From: Camarhynchus parvulus
Taxonomy: Eukaryota > Chordata > Aves > Passeriformes > Thraupidae
Direction of reading: 5' to 3'
Length of the DNA: 64,000 bases
Assembly: GCF_901933205.1 (NCBI RefSeq)
Contig: NC_044572.1
Coordinates: 91,912,965 to 91,976,964, forward strand
Shown here: piece by piece, positions 1 through 15,045 of the stretch
How the letters are laid out: each line of letters opens with the position of its first letter
How positions within the stretch are numbered: the stretch's first letter is position 1
Notes under the pieces: generated by a model
What the model saw: only the letters and a program-made list of their open reading frames with translations
Told to the model about the DNA's origin: nothing
Databases searched by the model: none
Made by a program: the position numbers and the translations under genes

Positions 1-3000
1 AACCTCTGTCTGCCAGCTGCTAAAAGCCAGAACAACACATGAGGAGGAGCAGTACCATATGCTGGTCTCAATCCTTTTTTTTTTTCATTTATTCCTTTTG
101 TATTCAGTGCTAACGTTTTTCTGAGGCTACAGGCTGAGTGGCATTGCACATAAGGTGATTGTTTTACTTACAGTGCAACAACTGTGAAAATGCACCATCT
201 ATCATTTGAGGCAACTGGGAATAAATACAGCATGTCTGAGACAGGGTTCTCTGGGCTGGAAGTTCATTAACACCCCATCAGCAGAACTACATCAGGCATC
301 AATTTGTACTGTTCATTTTCTACTCTGCTGCTTGGAGCACGAGTCCCTTCCTGCTAGCTTTGGTGGGTTGTGCTTCCTTAGGAAGGTTACAGTATATAAA
401 ATAGCCATAAGCAAGAGTGATTTGTACCAAGAGTGCTTTGGCTGGCTGCTGGTCTTCCCTCTTCACAAAAAGGATGAGATTGGAGTAATGTGCAACATGT
501 TTTAAGTTACTTTGTGTAGTTGCCTCAAAACCATTTCTTAGGGAGCAATAATTCTTGGGAGGAAATGCCAGAATGCTAAGAATTAATACTGATAAGACCT
601 ACATATTTCTTCCTGAGGATTCTCATGGGAAATATCTAGCTTTGCTATTTAAAATTATTTTTTGAAAAATGTGCTACCAGTTAGGTGTTCTGGAAATAGA
701 TTAAGTAAAGGAGTGTGTGACAGGCATAAATATAAAAAAAGAATGGTGAACCCTCTGTCACTAAGCCTGTCATGTGCAATTTGAGTACTCCTGAGAAGAT
801 AAGCAGTACCTTGGAATCTGTGAGTTTTTAAGCCAGCCACTAGATTACAGAAGCAGGTCTCCCAGTTTAAATCAACTTCAAAGTGAATGACTGAACAGTG
901 ATCTTGGAAGAAAAAAATCTCCAAAGTATATTTTCCCTTTAATACACTGCCAAGAGTTTTCTCTACAACAGGAAGAGTTACTTCACAGGGACAGAGAAGC
1001 CAGGATTGACCCTCAAACATAGTAGCAGGAAAGTTAAAATGTGAAATTATGCTGCTAATGAGCCTAAGACTGTTGGCAAGTCATTCTCTCCTGTCAGAGA
1101 AGCTGGAAAAGCATGTGAGGAAGAAGAGCCTGTGCTGCCTGCAAGACAATTTTGTCTGCTAATGAACCTGTATGAGTGAAAGAACATCAAAAACAGGCCA
1201 GGAGTCCTTCTTGTTTGTTTATTTCTTCCTGTAGGAATTTGTCTGAAGCTCTGTAGGACCCTGCTGTCTGCAGCCTTCAGGTTTCATCCAGATCATCCCA
1301 TCTCTGAATCAAGGACCTCAAACCTGTTGCTGATGGAAGTAGGTGGCTTTAGACAGCTGTGCCTTTCAGATACTCCACACTTTGCCTCCTCTGCTGTCCA
1401 CCATCACCTTGTTGTGAGGTTGCTGATGGCACTGAAGTGACTGCTGTGGCTGGGCACAGTCTGACACAGCATGGAGCAGCTCCTTGCTTTTACCATGGCA
1501 TTCCCACATTGTTCTCCGTATGGAAGCCTGGGAAATTTTGATTCACCTCCTTGTTTCCCCAGCTGGGGATAACCTAGTGGCTTTGTGATACCAGAAAGAC
1601 TTCCTCTTCCTAGAAAAGAAAGCTGTGGGAAAAGTTTTCTTCTGCCTTTTCAATGTCAGGACATCAGACTGGACTGTATCCACCTCCTCAAGTTTCAGAG
1701 TGAGCCTTTGATACCAGACCCCACATCATGACAAGATTTTCCTCCAGCCTTTAAGAACATACTACAACAAACTTACCATCCCTCCTTCATCTGCATTTAC
1801 ACATCATCTTGTCATGTCCTGATACAAGACTTTCTTTCAGGCCACAGACCACTTACTGTCCAAATGCTTTGTATTCATTTCACAATAATTTCTGACTATT
1901 TTTCCCATTTCCCTGCCTGTTTGGGTAACCTGATATAAACCATTCTCCATGCTGTTTCTAAGAGGAAGGCAAAGCTCTCCTGCAGGTAAGCATTGACTCA
2001 TTCTGGCACTTTCATGCTAACCTACACTAGGTCCTTTGCAGAGCTGATTGTCACTCCAGCTTCCTTAACCTTTAGAAGATGGAGTAGTGGAGAACAGCAA
2101 AGACATTCAGGGCTCCCAGTGAGGATGAGGGAGGTCTTGGTAGACAGTAAAGCCTGACCCAGAATTATTCTGGGTTGTATATACATATAACAGGATTCAA
2201 ATTTTCACTAACATTAGTCAGAGGTTTTACCATTGATATCACTCTTGACAGGGCAGAGAAAGCACCATTAAACCCCAAAGACCAAACAATCAATAACCAG
2301 TGTGTAGGGGAATAGTAGATTCGGCTTTACTTCCTGATGGAAAAGCTCACATGGAATAGTTGTTTATTTCCAGTGACAAAGAGGGAAGGTCTGCTTATTT
2401 CTCAGAGCCTATGGAAAAATGAAGCTGACAAGAAAGGGATGAAATTACAGAGATTAAATAGTCAGATGAACTTATTTCCCATATACACAGGCATAGTATA
2501 TTTTTTTCTTGGAAGAACCTGATATGAAAAATGTTATCATTGTTGGACTATGGGAAAGGAAACATTTTGCCTTCCCATTTTGGCTTGGTTTCAGAAGATA
2601 GAGCTAAAACTGCCTTGTGCATTCCACAGAAGATGAATTTATCTTTAAAATTTTTAGTTGTAGCCCAACTCCTCACCATATGAAGGCGCCAGTGTATCCA
2701 GGGAAGCAGAGCATCCACAGAGCTGTGATACTGACTCTACTGCTGAAGTCAATGGAATTTTGGTTCCTGAATTTCAGAAAAAGTTGTAGGTATTGCCTGG
2801 GAATTGCATAAACTCAGTGTATAATAAAAAAGGCTCATATTTATTAAGGACATTCAAATTAGAGCCCCAAGTGAAAGGCTGATTGTTTGAAAGACACAAC
2901 AAGGGAGTGAAGTTCAGGCAGTTTGTGGATGGCATCACATTTGTGCTGCCTGGCTATGGATATTCAGTTCTGGGATGAAGGAATATAAGGCTGGTACTTG

Positions 3001-6000
3001 GGGTAGGACTGAGTCAAGCTTTGCTGAGCAGCAGGAAGAGGAGTCACATGCAAACATTAATTTAGTAGTCCAAGCACACAGCCACTAACAATGCCTGGGA
3101 CCATTCCCAGGAGGCAGAACTTGCTTGTTCTGTTGTTAAACAATTTTGTTCAAATTGTTGAACAATTGCAAAGTATTGCCAAATTGTTAGCATAGCTCCT
3201 GCCAAAGAGCATCTTCCAAAGATCTCCTGGCCCAGAAACTGTTCCCAGGAGGCAGCTTGAGACAGGCACACTCTTTGGTGAGTAGCAGAGGTTAAACATA
3301 TGGTACTGGAGCCCTTAGTGCCAAGGAGGGGAGCAGGGCACAATAAATTTACTTGTACAGATGTAGCTACAAGTTGTACAGAGAAAATAACAGCTTGATT
3401 TGAGTGCTCCTGAACAACCTATTTGGGAACCAGCAATGATTTTAAAGGGAGTGTTTACCAAGCCAAAATGGAGGCCTGCAACAATCCTCTGGATGGTACA
3501 AACCCATGAAGAGCTGTAGGTATCAGGTGGCTAGCCATGGAAGCAGTACTTGCTCCAGGACTTTGGATGTGGGGGTCTGGCCTTGTAGAGGAGAAGGGAG
3601 TGCAGTCACACCTTACAAACACTGTTTCTAATAAAGATTTATTTTTTCCTATTTAATTTAAACACCCACACAGACAATCCTTTAGGGCTGTAAAACTTGC
3701 TGCTGGTAGATTAATTTGGTTTTGCTGTATTTGTCATGCTGGTACTCAAGAAACTGAAAGCGGAAACAAGGAGAAACAAAGGGAAACAGCTGAAGTCAGT
3801 CAGTCATCCTCTGAAATAAGTAAATCAAAAGCAAATAAATAGCACAGATAATGTAATTGGTGATTATATGACTACATAAGATCCCTTCAAAACACAGAAT
3901 TAAATGAGCTACTCTCTTGATCTGCCTGTTGCTTATGTAGTTCTTGTTTAAATGTCGTTGAAATAACAGCGTGCCAACAAATACAAACTGCAAACACAGC
4001 ATTTTAATAAGCTCAAAGTGAAATAAAACAAGCCAGAGCAGATTTGTTGGCTCTTGCAATTTTTTGCTTGCAAGATGGGGAGGTTGGAGGTGGGAGGCAT
4101 GTAGGGAGAGTATTATTCCTTGCACATGTTTGTCTGGTGCTGATTAAGAGGGGCAATGTTAAAAACTTTCTATGACATGTTACAGGCTATAATCTTCAAA
4201 TTTAGAGCCTTGTATTGCTCTCAATCTCATCACAAAATCCCCATTAAGGAGAGTAGAGAGCCCTGAGGAGTTTGTGTAATAGGCTTCAGTAGCATCTAAG
4301 AAACAAAAATTTCCTCCTTAATTGTGGCCAAACCATCTTTTCTCACATTTTGCACAAGGACCTTGGATACTAGTGTATTTGTCCTTCATCTAATCTGTTG
4401 TTCTTTAAAAGTGCTCATCTGAATGTGGGCTTAAAATAGATCTAATTAACAGATCTGACCAGCTGCTTAGTCAGATAGAACAGCCACTGCAGTGCAGAAA
4501 GGTTAATCCCAAGTGTGAAGAAAGCCAAGTGACATCCTCTCTTCCCCCCCGCCAGAATTTGCCATACACTCATCATTTTCCCTGTCACATTCTCCACTGT
4601 TTGTTAGTGTCTTGGTAAACAACATCATCTCCCAACTCACACTGCTCAGTTTTGCTTCTGCTTTGCACAGCTAAAATCCCTGCGAACTTCCAACCTGAAG
4701 CTTCTGCTTCGAATCCCAAAATATCAAGTTTTTCCGATGTGTAGGCAAAAGGCTTTGGCTGTTCCTCTTTTCTGAGCATGACCCCCCTGTGCTGATGTCA
4801 GAGGGGCCTGATGGATGGAAAGAGGATGCTCATGGATGCTGCCAGAGAGCTTCTGTCTAATGAAAAGCATAGCCAGACAAGGCTGGGCATGGCAGGATTC
4901 AGGGTCCAGAGTTCTGCTCCCAGCATGGCATGGCATGGCATGGCATCCCCCAGGACAATGCCACCCCAACCCCTTGCTTTGCCGCTACCTCCCTCCTCCC
5001 CTCTGAGCAAGCTTCTGCCTGGTGCTTAAGAAAATTAATGCTAAGTAGAAAACCATGAAAGCATATTACCTGCAAATTACCTGACTAATCATATTCTCTC
5101 TCCTGGGATCTATTACGCTTCCAAGCTTACAACTTAGTCATCCTTGCAGGCAAGCTCTCCTCGTTTCCCAGTTTTGTTCATCAGGTTTATCCAGAACATT
5201 TGCAAATTTCTTCGTTTTCCTCCAAGCTAGCTGTTCAGTCCTGCCAGGTGCTCAGCTCCCTGAGCACCCTCCAGGAAATTAATTAAGCATATGGTTGACT
5301 TTAAGCATATGAAGCTGATGGCAATTAGGAAAATGGCAGGTTCTACAGCACTCTCTTTTTGCTGGTAATTCCTTAGGTAGGTGAGATGGATTGTTCTCTA
5401 GAGACTCTTGCCTCTCTCCATTGACTTAGGAGGAAATCCTGACAGCCTGTGCACCACAAAGAGCAGTTTGGATATACCAGCCAAGACATAGCATGTGTAT
5501 CCCTTGAGCAGGGTATTTTGACTCATGTGGAAGATAAGTCAAACACTATTTTTAGCTTTCTTTATTGATTCCTGTATAATTTCCTTTGCTCTTCCTGTGG
5601 AAGTTCCTTCCTTTCCAGCAACACCAGCATTTGAAGTAGCACATCAATCCCTATTATGTGTCAAACCTGACTTTTTCCCCAAGCCTCGGCGTGATGCGGA
5701 AACCTTAAACACAAAGTCTTCCTGTAATTTAAACATCCAACTGTATGTGTAACGCAAATAAGATGTGGTGACTACCAATGAAGTTACCCCCAGGCTCAGC
5801 AGATAGTACAACTTTCTGGATTATTTGTAAGAAAGTTGATATAGTGCCACAAAAGACTTTATCTTGCCAATGGCTCTATGAAACTTAAACTCTAAATAAC
5901 TTTGGCTCTGCTAACATCCCTTTTGTGGTTCTAATTTATTCTTCCCATCTGAAAATTACAGTAAAAAAGCAAAGTTATTCGCAATTTCTTTTTACTTGTT

Positions 6001-9000
6001 CTCAAGCAACCTGACTCTCAAAACCTCTTGGTGGAGTTGCTGCTTTTAAAACACTTTCATCACCAAAAAGAATTGATGTTTAATTCAAACCCCCCAAAAA
6101 TGGAAGAAGTCAGGCCACTAGATCTGAAAGCCAGATTTAGAGGTGAAAGCTAAGCATCCAGTGCTGATACCTACTCGTGTCTTGATAAACAAAACCAGGC
6201 TGTGTGGGATGAAGAGTACACAAGTGTGTTCACCTCAGCAGCAATGTATGCTACATCGAATCTTTGTAGGTTAAGATCTGTCTATGACTATCCATAAAGC
6301 ACAGGGTGAAGCAAGTGCAGTTTGCTCATTAACTATTTTTGTCTTGTGCATTTACTATTGGTATGCCAGCCTTTGTCTCAGGATATATCAAATGCTACCA
6401 AATGCTATTGTGCAGGATGACAGCTGACAGAAAGGGCCTTGAAAATTTTTATTGTCTTAAGGACAAATTACTTCCACCAAAAGACTTGGAGCCACATTTT
6501 CAATAAGCACCCAGCCCTGTAAAACTGCCAAGGCATACTCAATGGGACCAAAAAACCTCCTGAGACGGTTTCTCTGCATTTGATAAGTATAAAATATTTG
6601 TCCCTGATCTGTCAGAGCTACACACACACAGTTTCCACAGCAGAAACTGTGAGCAAAGGCATTGAACACAACCGCACTGACCACAACTGCATTGGAGCAC
6701 AAGGACCCACCACGTCCTCAAGGTTCACAATCCACCAGGCACGTGTGCACCAAGGGAAGACAGAGGAGTGAAAGAGGATTTAGTTATTTATGCTACACAT
6801 GTATGGCAGGAAAGCCAGCTGCAGGGTGTGATGCTCTGAACTCATGGCTCTTCCATACTGGGTGAAATCCTCCCATACACTGCTGTGTTTGGGAAATGAA
6901 GGGGTTAACCGAGGCGGTGACACTTGTGACCCAGCCATGCTTCCCAGCCAATACTGCTTGCTGACTGCCATCTGGGTGAGGGCACCCCCTAGGTGGTTCT
7001 TGCTGAGCTTCTGAGTAAAACAAGGAATTTCTCTTGGCTTCCCCCTGCCCAAGTGTGGGGACACAAGTGTGGAGCCAATGCACACCACAGACAGGGGCCA
7101 TTTTCCCCTCCTGAGGATATCATGGTGACAGCAAAGTGTGGGAAAGCTTTTCATCAAGGCAGCTTTCTGTCCAGCTCAGGTGAGGTCTGTGGGGGTGTGC
7201 AAACCCCAAAACACTTTGAAGGAGGCTGGAATTACTTAGCCAATGGGGACAAAGTTATAACACTCAATGTCACAGAAGAGTTTTCTGTCCTTTTACCTAG
7301 GTGTCTAGCTTGGATTTTGAATACCAAGACTACATACCTAACAAACAATTCACAGGCTGCAATACTTTTATCATTTTATTCTAAGTTCTGAATAGCTTTA
7401 AATGTTTCACAAAACTCAAGTAAAAACTAGGCACAACAATGGCAAAGCAGCACAAGCTTGCACAAAAACTTAGCTGTCTACCTTGCTCTGCAGTTCTGAA
7501 ATGCTTTAGATGGATGTTCTTGTGCAACACTAGCCCCAGCTTCCACGGTGTGCATTAGGACTGTAATAAATAAGTTGTGAGTTACATGGGCCTGACATGG
7601 TATTTATGAAAAGATCATATTTACTCCTTTGAAACAGCCACCCTGCAGAAAGTCTGGCACTGGTACAAAGGCATTTATTCGGTGCATCCCCTTTAAAGGT
7701 CAGGAGAGAAAACTGAGAAGATGGGTAATTGCAAAACTGATTCTGAAAATGTGCTCTTATCTGCTGGACAAGAGGGGAATGTCAAGAAGGCAGGGAGGTG
7801 AGCTAAAGCAGGCTCAGGGAAGATGCAAATTCCAGGACCCTCACGTAGGCAGATGTTACAAAAGGAATTCCTCCTGCTTTTGCCATCTGAGGAGTGCTGT
7901 GCTGTCTTCAGCCAGCTGCAGAGATATCTAAGAGAGGAAAGAGTCATGTGTTGTTTACCCCACTTATCAATTTTTTGCAAGAGTGGGAACAGGGAGGAAA
8001 AAAAAATCTATTTAACAAGCATTTAACATGGCATTTGGACTTCCCTGTTTTGGTATGGAATGTCCTTTAAATCCCAAATCTACCTTCCTATTCAGACATG
8101 AAATTTTGATCTGGCAGATATTTCAGTGACAAACCCTCTTTTTTGTTGACTTCAGCAGATTTAAGTAGCTTTTTTTACTAACACTGCTGTTAATTTCAAA
8201 TAGACACACATCCTATCTGGTAAATAGCAACTTAAAAAACAACCTAGTATTATCCTAGTCCTGCTTTCTTAGAACTTGTCCCCTGAGACTGACATTGCCC
8301 TGTTTAGCCTTCTCTGGTATTTTCTATCCATGTTTCACTGCTCCCAGGTTCTGTCCATTAAACACTTGCTGCACTTTGTTACATGAGAGTGAAGACTGGT
8401 GTTTCACTATGAAATGTATGTAAGCACATGCCTTGACTTTGTTTGGATTTCACTCTCTGATGAGTAGTTATTGCACACCTGGAGCACAAGCCTTAATCCT
8501 TTTTCTTTGGCTGGGCTTACAGTGATATGTTGAAGGTCTCAGAGTGCTCCATCCCCAAGCACAGTGCAAGCTTTTAAATCAGATTTCTGGGGCAACTTCA
8601 AATCAGGTACTATAGTGCAGGAAGGAAGGACAGGCAGGACTGATCACCTTGCACAAGTGGCAAGTGTCTTACACAGGAGCAGGTGCTCTTGTTGCAGGCA
8701 ATGCTTGTTCCAGTAAGAATAAATTATTATTTCTGAGTTTCTGGCACTGGTAAAACTCACTGAGCAGACAGTAAGCCCAGCATGCAGGAGCAGAGAGACA
8801 CTAGGTGTCACCTGCTTTCACCAAGACTCAAATGGAAGATGTCCAAGGACTCCTGAAGCAGCAAAACTTCTCCAAAACGACTATATGAAGATGTTGTTCT
8901 TTTGAAATCACAAGATATGTAATTTCTCTATACACATCAGCTGTTTCTTCTGTTTTGTTAATCTAGAAATAACAAAAGGAGATGTCAGAACTTGTCTGGA

Positions 9001-9989
9001 GTTAAGTGACAAGTACCATGTGATGGAGGTCCACATTTCTGGACTGTAAAATGAGACATGCAGTGAGACCACAAAGCAAAGGAAAATAAATAACCATTTG
9101 TGGTAGCAGCCTAAAATCCTCTCAGTTTCACATCTCCCTTTTATTTATAGTATTGATATGTTGGAACTGCTGCATGAATCTGACCCAGTCAAAGAAAGCA
9201 GAATTAAACCCCAAAGTTCTTGTTTGTGACCCAAGGTAGCCGTGTCACCAAGAGCAGCATGTACCCTGTGCTCTGGTCAGTGGGAGCAGTGCCGAGCCGG
9301 GGCAGAGGTGGCTGAAGCCAAGTGCTGGAAAGGGGAGCCACAGGCTTTGCCACTGGCATTGCCTCGACCTGGCTGTGACCTTGGGAAGCCTCTTTGTCCC
9401 CACCACCATTATTTCTTTTATCACCCTCATGAAGGTGTTAATTGCTTCACGGTTCCAAGGGCTGCTCTTTTAGCAAGCTCTTTTAGTGGCTTCCTTCACT
9501 CAGCCAGTTGGAAACACTGGGTTTTGCTGGTGCTTGTGCCAATGCAGTGGAAGAAGAGAGCCAGCCACAAACAGAGCAACAAAACATGGTGTGGGGTGTG
9601 CAGCAATCTCCTGCCAAGTGAAGGAAATATTAACTTTATGCTCCCCATCCAAAGCCCGAAAACACAAAGGTAAAAACAAAACATGAATTTAAAGCTTTGC
9701 ACAACAGCCACCAGGCCATAATGAGATTTATTCTGTGGTCTCAGATATTTTGGACTGATAGGCCCAGCAGCTCTCTGCATGTGGTTTATGCATATCAGAC
9801 TTAGGGCATGCATCTGGAGGAATGCGCTTATGGTGGATAAAGGTGAGACACTATGTCTCCAAATTGAGATTCTAGTCTAATCTGACTAGGCTATTTTTCT
9901 GCCTTCCTGTGTCCTACCAAAAAGCACACAGGCATGATCAGATCTCCTTTTTGTCCTTGGAAAGGTTACGGTAGTTACTAAATCATGAA
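1..9989. other. Gene-free stretch
   Basis: I see no exon, RNA gene or clear transposon here. ORFs are all under 145 codons and have no recognisable motif. The only structure is the CATGG repeat at 4924-4946 and a small inverted repeat (AACAATTT/AAATTGTT) at 3139-3159. Confidence 0.6.
4924..4946 (+). repeat. (CATGG)n short tandem repeat
   Basis: About 4.6 perfect copies of CATGG. Because the unit contains ATG, it seeds several overlapping short ORFs on both strands, none with recognisable protein sequence. Confidence 0.85.
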
Positions 9990-10135
9990 CTCTCCTCTCC
10001 TCTCCTCTCCTCTCCTCTCCTCTCCTCTCCTCTCTCCTCTCCTCTCCTCTCCTCTCCTCTCCTCTCCTCTCCTCTCCTCTCCTCCTCTCCTCTCCTCTCC
10101 TCTCCTCTCCTCTCCTCTCCTCTCCTCTCCTCTCC
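9990..10135 (+). repeat. (TCTCC)n pentanucleotide microsatellite
   Basis: About 146 bp of nearly pure CTCTC/TCTCC repeat, around 29 units, with phase breaks near 10033 and 10083. Every plus-strand base is a pyrimidine. Reverse-strand ORFs through it give GEERR repeats, an artefact of the microsatellite. Confidence 0.97.
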
Positions 10136-13100
10136 GTTTTTAAACAAACCCACAGGAAAAACAATGGAATTAAGCATAAGGAAACCTAAATGCTGGGATG
10201 GCTACTTCAAAAATGTTTTGGAAAAATGTTTATTTGTGTATGAAAAGCTAAGTACTCCTACTCATCCCTCTGCACCTGCCATAATAATGTAACCATCACT
10301 TTCAGCAACCCTATGGATTTGAAAAGCAAACTCTGAGTGAATTACCTGTTCCATCTAACAAACTGTGAATAATGAACGGGAAACCGGGGCTGATGTATAT
10401 GCAATCTGTTTTCCCACTTAATTCTGGATTTCTGCATAAGCACATGTTGGTGCTTCACTTCACAAAAACCTCATAATACCATGACACCAGCAGTGGTGTT
10501 TCAAGCCCATGTTGTTTCAAGCCAAATGCAGGGCTCTCAAGAAATATATATGAGCTCCACCAGCACCTGCTGTGATAGGTCCTCACATCCTCCAGGCATT
10601 CACTTTCTTCTATGAGTTACACTCAATGGAGAAAGAGGAGAAGGAGGGAAGGCATGCAGCTTGTGCTACAACTCTTCCCCATGGTAATTTCTGGAGCTCC
10701 TTGTGGAGTTATGTAATCAGGAAGACCATTGGCATTCATCTGAGTACAGCTAGCAAGTATCATTTTATTCTTTTTGGTTTTTAACTTGCAAGACGTGGAC
10801 ACCCACAGTCCTCTCTGCCCATCACAGAATGTCTTCAAGGGTCCTGTCTGTATCCAAAAGGGGAGACTGGATCCTTGTTTTACTTATGGAAGGCTTTGAA
10901 AATGCCTGTATTTGATGCTGTCAAGAAGTGGGATCAGTGGTAGGGATGCAAAGAAATCACAAGCCTGGAGGAGAGCTTTAGGAGATTAGAGAAAGATGAA
11001 TATTTAGATATGTGTATGAGCTGAGCAAGAAGCTGTGCAGAAAATTGGCATGATTTAGACGCTGCCGATGTCTGAGGATATGGAAAAAGAGTATCAGGTC
11101 AAAGTAGCAGTTCATGAATAAGCTGTAGATGTATGAGAGGAGCATTATGGCCACAGTGTCTGCAGCAAGCAAGAAAATCGATATCACACTCTGCTGAAGA
11201 ACACTTTTATTCAGAAACAATCAAATGAGAGAGCAGAGAAGCATCTAGATTAGCTTGCTGCTTATAGAAACTGCTCACACATCTTTAAAACTTTCTCCTT
11301 TCAGCCTTGTTATTCTCTTTAATGAATATAATTGAGTTGGCCACCATTTCTCAAGGCCACTAACTTCAAGATAACATCACTGGAGGCCAAGAATCATTAC
11401 CAAGAATCACTCGGAGGCTGACTGAGAAGAATATCTGGGCTTTGCATCACTTCTACTCTGAGGGAGCATCTAGTGAACCACACCAACACATCAGTGAAAG
11501 TCAGCCTTACTCAAGAAGGTGGCAGCAGATTTAATTCAGAGGTTGCTTATGCCTGTGGCATGAGCACCTTCAGTGTTTCTGGACAGAGACCTCTTTCTTT
11601 GCTTATTCTTAGTGTCCACTGTAAAGTGCTTGCAAGTGGCTGTCTCTTGACTAGGTTGCCTTTTCTACTGCATGTCTTTCATAATATTGTTCAGGAAATA
11701 GATTCTAAGCACTATCCCAAAGAGAATTTGAGGACTTTTTCTCTGGGAACAACCTTTCTGGCCATTGATGGACAAACAGGTTTACACAGGTTTAACGCAA
11801 ACTCAGCACAAAGCAACAGAATCATTCCAGGAAAGACTTGGCTTGACAGGCAACTTCTGAGGAGACAGTAACAGCTGTCCTCTTTGGATTGAGTGCCTAG
11901 AATATTTAAAAACCAAAGTTTATTTATCTTAAAAGGTGCTGGACAGACAATGTCCCTTCGTTTGTCAAGAGATGCTAAATCTATGGGTCTGCACCAAAGA
12001 CTGCAAATTCAAAAGTGCTGGCTGATATTGTTGTCTCACTGAGTTAGTTCCTGGTGGTCATGACTTAAACTGGAACATGAACTTCTTTTCATTCCTCTGA
12101 GTCCCTGACATGTCTGGTTCTATAGGCACGTGTAACGAACGGCAGAATTTGCACCACTGGGTGGTGAGGGGAAGTTAAGCCCTTGCCACAGGTTGTGCTT
12201 GCTCATAATGAGTGCCCCTGTGCATGCTCTAAGGTCAAGACAAATTTCAGGGGATTTGAGTTGATCAACTAACTGTCTCTCATTGAGAGGTAATTCAGTC
12301 AACCTTGGGCTAAAGCATGCATGTGAGTAATTACCACAAATTACATGGAGCAATGACTACTTTGTCTACCTTGGATCCTCTGTTCTCCTCCAGTGTGTCA
12401 CTGAAGTGTGTCACACCACGGACCAGGGTTGGATTCTGGCTCCACTGAAACACTGGAGCAGCTTCAGTACGAAAAACAGTGAATCCAGCCTCATGAATAA
12501 GAATATTAGTCTTGTCCCTTCCTAAGTACCTCTCACTGCTGCTGAGGTTTGGTTACATTCCGAGATGCCTCACGATTTGTCATGCTGTGCACTTTCATGA
12601 CGAGCTTTCTTTGCCCAGTCCCCTGTTAGATCTAAGTGAAGTTTTCACCTTGCAGCCCTCTATTGGCTGAAATGATGTCTTTTTAAAGTGCTAAATAAGG
12701 CAACTGAGCCTTATTTATCCCCAAATATGACTCTGATAGGAGTAACAGAAAGTCCAGCTCTGGTCTAGACAGCCCTAGGCTGGCTCAGCAGCTGGGACTT
12801 TGGTAGGAGCTGTATGAAGTAAGACATTAATTTATATTTTACTGAAAAAACCCAACCAAACACCAAAACAACAGGAGAGTTTTGTTCCATCTGTTTCTCC
12901 TTCCTGCCACCGCTGTAAAGTGCTATTGAATCAGACACGATCAGTATTTGGTTCCTAACAGGAAGCACTTTGTGGCCAGGCAGGTTTATATTTAGAATGG
13001 GAGTGGTTTAAGATGAGGGATGGGAGTTGTCTCCAAACATTGCCATTACTTCTTTAATGGAATATACAGCTTGCCTCCTCTTTAAATAGCAAAACAGGCC

Positions 13101-15003
13101 TATGTAACAAATTACTAGAGCTTGCAAGCCTTCCTCAGGCCCATAGATGGCATAATCCAACTATTTGTGTTCTGTGAAACCAGCAGTGGGCCTGAGACCA
13201 GAGCACTGTAAAAAGCAAGATTGAAAGTGAAATGTTTCTTCACAGGCAAAAGAGAATAGCAGAGTTTTTTATCCCTGGAATTCAAAGGCAGAGAAGTGAG
13301 GAGCTCAGAGAAGACTCAGTGAGTGCTCACAATGGATTCTCACTACCCTTTGTCTAACTATAGACAAGAAATGCAACGTGATGGAAGAAATTATTTCTGT
13401 TTTCCTGAAAACAAAAGCGACTGAAAAATGAGGCACTAAATGTAATGCAGATGGGAACTACGAAAAAAAAGCACACCACCAATGAATTTGGGAAGAGCCA
13501 CAGACTCTCTTCCATGCCTGCTTTATAGTGATCTCAGCCCTTCAATTGTCCTTGTCACACTGGTGAAGCTGTTGAAAGCTGATCCAGTGTTACACCAGTG
13601 AGTGACCTTCCTACACAAAAAAGGCAACACGAGGGAAAGACAAAGGACTCAAGTTTGTTCTCTGAGAGAGATATCTGTTAAAAAGCCTGAAGAGGATAAA
13701 AGATGTGCAAATGAAGTAGGACCCAGCTGACCCTCCTGGGCCTTTGGTTTTGAGTTTCCTCTGTCAAAGTCACATCCAAGAGTTTGAGTAAAACTAAAAT
13801 TGTATCTTCCTCTGCCATCTCAAATCCATGCAAATTATGCATGCAGATTCCGTATATAGAGTTAGGTAGCTGGGAACAAATAGTGAAGTCATTTGAGAAT
13901 TAGTTATGGATTGATAAGTTTATTTGTGAGAAGAGAAAGAAAGGATGATCTCCAAGCATTTTACAAGCAGATCTAATTATTAGCCCACTGTGACCATCAA
14001 TGCTGCATTCTGGTATTGAGAGGCTCACATGTAAACATGGGATAAACCAACCCAGCCTTCAGCAGGAGTAGCCTGGGGTAGAAGGAATAGGGACGATGCA
14101 CAGAACATTTCTTTTTACCCATATGCCCATCATAGAGGCACAGTTCAATTCTAGCCCAGCAAAAGTGATGCTCAGGGATGTTGTGTACTTCACTGTGCAG
14201 TAAGAAGAAATAATGCTTCTTGTCGTCACTGGTGGAGAAGTTTTCAATGTCTTCAGATACATCCCTGCAGCCACAACAACACCTATGGCACGACATGAGG
14301 TACTTGTGTGGCCAAGCCAAGTGGCACAGAAAAGGTCTTATCCATGCTGCTCATGGTAGCCACCCCCAGGGCAGCCTAGTTCCACCTACCCTGCAAATTA
14401 CATGACCTGGTTCTATTGTGCCCAATGTGGCACCCCAAAAATACCTTTGTTTTTTATTCCAGTGCATCTGAAATGGATGTATTGCAGCCAGAGTGGGGGT
14501 TTTAATGTCAAGAAGCTGAAGCTTGCATGTTGCATGCACTAACTTGTGGCACAGGTAGCAGCCTGACAGTACAAGCTTTTGTGGTGGTGAGTGGGACTAA
14601 AACCTATGTAGTTCCAATGCTGTTCTTTAGAACACTAAAAATTTATTCTTTTAGAAGATGAGCTCCAGATACTGTCCTAAAGGAAATCAAACACCTTACT
14701 AAAAAGGGAACTTAAGAACCTCAGTATCTCCAGTGCAGTTCATATGGTTAAAAGTTGCAGACCAGGCAATAAAATTATCTGGCATTTCAAATTTACTCTG
14801 ACCATTATTGGTTCATAGGTTAGTCAGACCAGAGTCAAATAATCTTTTGGCTCCATCTTTGTGAGGAAAATACTGCAGAGATCTGCCTGTACACTTCTTG
14901 GAACATATCTGCTAGCAGAGAGCTCAGCAGCATCTCTTTTTAGTAAATTTGTGTTTGTGTGCTATGCTGAGGAGTCAACCTTTATTGAGGTTTGTCACAC
15001 TTT

Positions 15004-15008
<5 letters not shown>

Positions 15009-15043
<35 letters not shown>
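15009..15043 (+). repeat. (TG)n dinucleotide microsatellite
   Basis: A pure run of about 17 TG units with no interruption, so probably polymorphic. Confidence 0.97.

Positions 15044-15045
<2 letters not shown>

Noticed and set aside
4702..4717. tRNA-like B-box (GCTTCGAATCCC)
   Set aside because: No matching A-box, acceptor stem or anticodon arm could be found upstream, so not a tRNA or a tRNA-derived SINE.
9242..9673. 143-codon plus-strand ORF starting MSPRAACTLC
   Set aside because: No known motif, overlaps open frames on the other strand, and composition looks like non-coding DNA.
9886..10177. Minus-strand ORFs of 92 and 64 codons rich in GEERR repeats
   Set aside because: They are translations of the TCTCC microsatellite, not genes.
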